From positions 1-6,320 of the forward strand of contig CALHUZ010000244.1 of assembly GCA_938039305.1 (NCBI GenBank): DNA of 6,320 nucleotides, written 5' to 3'. A program made the position numbers and the translations under genes. Shown in pieces: positions 4,932 to 6,320 of the stretch. This DNA comes from an uncultured Saprospiraceae bacterium (GTDB taxonomy: Bacteria; Bacteroidota; Bacteroidia; Chitinophagales; Saprospiraceae). The notes under the pieces are model-generated. The model saw only the letters and a list, made by a program, of their open reading frames with translations, did no database searches and was not told the DNA's origin. How positions within the stretch are numbered: position 1 is the stretch's first letter; every line of letters starts with the position of its first letter.

Positions 4932-5858
4932 ATGACTGCTACACTATCACCACAACTATCCGAATGGCAAGCTTCGGGCTCCTATATCTCATATGGCCCT
5001 TTCAACCATCAGGTCTTTGTCAAGCAAATAGGTGATACAAATGCCACTCCAGACAAAACACTGCTTTTGATTCATGGCTTTCCAGAGTCATCTTACTCCT
5101 ATCATGCTATCCTTGATGGCATGTCAGAGCTCTTTGATCGGATTGTCCTATTTGATATGTTGGGATATGGGCTGAGCGATAAGCCGGCAGAAGGATATAC
5201 TTATTCGCTATTTGAGCAAGCAGATATGGTGCTTGCGGTTTGGAAGCAATTCGGAATCACGGGAGGTCACATGCTCTCTCATGATATGGGCGATAGTGTT
5301 GCCACAGAGATCGTCGTTAGACATCAACAAGACATCTTGCCCGCTTGGTTTTCTGATGGGCTACAGAGTCTCACTTTTACAAATGGCAGCATGGTACTTG
5401 GCTTAGCCAATTTGCGGATCACGCAGAAACTCTTGCTTTCTAAATACGGCCGCTTTGCCAATAAACTGACGACAGAGAAGGTCTTCCATCAGCAAGTGCG
5501 CAGTGCTCATGGCAACGACAATCTCTCTTCAGAAGAGATCGATAGACTTTGGGAGGCGAACACCTTGAAAGACGGACATCGCAAAACCTATCTCACCATC
5601 AAATACCTCAACGATAGAAAGCGCTTTGAGCAAACTCGTTGGTTACCAGCACTTGGAGAATGCACCTTACCGATTCATCTTTGCTGGGGCGATGATGACG
5701 CTGTAGCCAGAATTGAAATGGCTCACTATCTGAAAGAGCATGTCTGCAAGGATGCAAAGCTAACGATCATGAAGGGACTTGGCCACTTCTGTCAATTGGG
5801 AAGTCCGGATGCATGGGTAGAGTATGTGGGGAAGTTTTATCAAGAATTGAAGAATTAA
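4932..5858 (+). CDS. alpha/beta hydrolase, MEST/epoxide hydrolase-like
   Basis: This is a 308-residue cytoplasmic alpha/beta-hydrolase of the haloalkane dehalogenase/epoxide hydrolase branch. HGFPESS (48-54) is the HGxP oxyanion-hole motif. LFDMLGYGLSDKP (73-85) is the conserved beta-4/alpha segment. The nucleophile elbow is LSHDMGDSVA (115-124) with D118 as nucleophile. The third acid is in GDDD (253-256), most likely D256, and the catalytic His is H285 (GLGHF). The SHDxGD elbow, the FTNGSM region and the R(K)RF..RW.PAL segment (229-241) resemble vertebrate MEST/PEG1 and its bacterial homologues more than typical dehalogenases, judged from memory. An Asp nucleophile implies an ester intermediate and hydrolysis of an epoxide, halide or similar bond, but the substrate is unknown. 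The gene stands alone, is divergent from the pentapeptide operon, and appears less AT-rich than the arsR-like gene. No Shine-Dalgarno is visible. Confidence 0.92.
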   Translation: MTATLSPQLSEWQASGSYISYGPFNHQVFVKQIGDTNATPDKTLLLIHGFPESSYSYHAILDGMSELFDRIVLFDMLGYGLSDKPAEGYTYSLFEQADMVLAVWKQFGITGGHMLSHDMGDSVATEIVVRHQQDILPAWFSDGLQSLTFTNGSMVLGLANLRITQKLLLSKYGRFANKLTTEKVFHQQVRSAHGNDNLSSEEIDRLWEANTLKDGHRKTYLTIKYLNDRKRFEQTRWLPALGECTLPIHLCWGDDDAVARIEMAHYLKEHVCKDAKLTIMKGLGHFCQLGSPDAWVEYVGKFYQELKN

Positions 5859-5884
5859 AATTCTCGATTAAACACCAGTCTATA

Positions 5885-5960
5885 TTAAAAGTGCAGTGCT
5901 CGCTCAAGCATGCGGCTTTGCCATTCTTATACACTTAAAGCTCTTACGTATATGGTCAGT
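5885..5960. repeat. possible degraded second copy of the intergenic element at 2606
   Basis: Bases 5915-5932 (GCTTTGCCATTCTTATAC) match 2617-2637 with one substitution and three single-base gaps. In both places the match follows a CAAG tetramer by a few bases, and AAAG and GTATAT/GGTATA-like sequence come after it. This copy lacks the GCCCC/GGGGC hairpin. It also carries a near-repeated CAGTGCT (5894-5900 and 5957-5963). It may be a related but degraded dispersed repeat. With only two diverged examples the relationship is tentative. Confidence 0.25.
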
Positions 5961-6002
5961 GCTTCGTCATATAAAATAATTATAAGCCAGACTAATCTGA
6001 AA

Positions 6003-6010
6003 TATCTTAG
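6003..6010 (+). promoter_or_regulatory. possible -7 box of the NTF2-like gene
   Basis: TATCTTAG, the same octamer as at 4904, lies 43 nt before the ATG at 6054 and resembles TAnnTTTG with one mismatch. No clear -33 TTTG was found at the usual distance. Confidence 0.3.
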
Positions 6011-6053
6011 AAGCGGAAATGAACTTATTCAGCACTATTTACAAAACACAAAT

Positions 6054-6320
6054 ATGAAACATCTACTTCAATCATTACTTTATCTATCTATTCTAATCCT
6101 ATTCACATCTTCTTTGAATGCGCAAAAAATGGCGGGCAGTTCTGAAGAGCCTTCAATAGAAAGAGATTTTTCAGATCGCCAAGCCGTTCTTAAAACAATT
6201 GACAATTTTTATATCGGTGATCACACGGGGAGCATCAAGCACAAAAAACTCTCGATGCATGAGAAGGGAGCATACAGATATGTCAACAGAGATGGAGAAT
6301 ATTCTGAAAGTGTGTTTCGA
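6054..6320 (+). CDS. exported NTF2-like / lumazine-binding-type protein (partial, cut by right edge)
   Basis: The first 89 residues are visible. MKHLLQSLLYLSILILFTSSLNA is a signal peptide with probable cleavage between A23 and Q24, so the protein is likely periplasmic or secreted. After a linker, DRQAVLKTIDNFYIGDHTGS (41-60) matches the first helix of the NTF2-like Lumazine_bd_2 group ('..AV...I..Y..G...G'). LSMHEKGAYRYVNRDGEYSESVFR (66-89) matches the following strand region, where such proteins usually have 'FHP.A....V...G.....'. Proteins of this group are small alpha+beta cone-fold domains, often secreted in Bacteroidota and mostly without known ligands. The AT-rich leader has no Shine-Dalgarno, and the ATG is chosen because the signal sequence starts there. 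The ligand and the C-terminus cannot be judged. Confidence 0.85.
   Translation, partial: MKHLLQSLLYLSILILFTSSLNAQKMAGSSEEPSIERDFSDRQAVLKTIDNFYIGDHTGSIKHKKLSMHEKGAYRYVNRDGEYSESVFR

Noticed and set aside
4824..5974. GTCATATAA found in two intergenic regions (4824-4832 and 5966-5974)
   Set aside because: A 9-base AT-rich match with no shared spacing to genes or flanking similarity is most likely chance.

Overview
The window looks like a piece of a Bacteroidota chromosome. Three things point that way: a DUF2911 secreted protein, exported proteins whose signal peptides end in an A|Q cleavage site (HAQ, NAQ), and AT-rich leaders that mostly lack a Shine-Dalgarno sequence but contain near matches to the Bacteroidota -7 promoter element (TAnnTTTG). 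The order or genus cannot be fixed from the sequence alone. No tRNA, rRNA, CRISPR array, integrase or transposase gene was seen.

Left part (1-2170): a short-chain dehydrogenase (SDR) gene runs off the left edge on the minus strand. It is divergent from a two-gene plus-strand unit encoding an ArsR-type repressor and a two-Rossmann-fold FAD/NAD(P) flavoprotein. A 17-bp near-palindrome lies just before the arsR-like start and overlaps a promoter-like box, which is the layout of an autoregulated ArsR operon. The flavoprotein resembles those often found beside ArsR regulators, but no arsenic gene is present and the regulator lacks the classical Cys-x-Cys metal site.

Middle part (2171-2719): about 550 bases hold no intact gene. 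They contain the N-terminal stump of a Crp/Fnr-family regulator on the minus strand, a perfect 10+2+10 palindrome with the CRP-type core GTGA-N6-TCAC about 100 bp upstream of it, and a folded REP-like repeat with a GC-rich hairpin. A degraded relative of this repeat may lie at 5885-5960.

Minus-strand operon (4749 down to 2720): a Qnr/MfpA-like pentapeptide-repeat protein, a RimJ/RimL-type GNAT acetyltransferase and a secreted DUF2911 protein are closely packed in that order. The first gene has a good Shine-Dalgarno sequence.

Right part (4932-6320): a plus-strand alpha/beta hydrolase closely resembles the vertebrate MEST/PEG1 family. After a 195-bp spacer comes the start of an exported NTF2-like (lumazine-binding-type) protein cut by the right edge. 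The intergenic region between the pentapeptide gene and the hydrolase holds an 8-bp inverted repeat. Most genes look like accessory or housekeeping single genes. The features most worth a second look are the ArsR/flavoprotein unit and the Crp stump with its operator-like palindrome.
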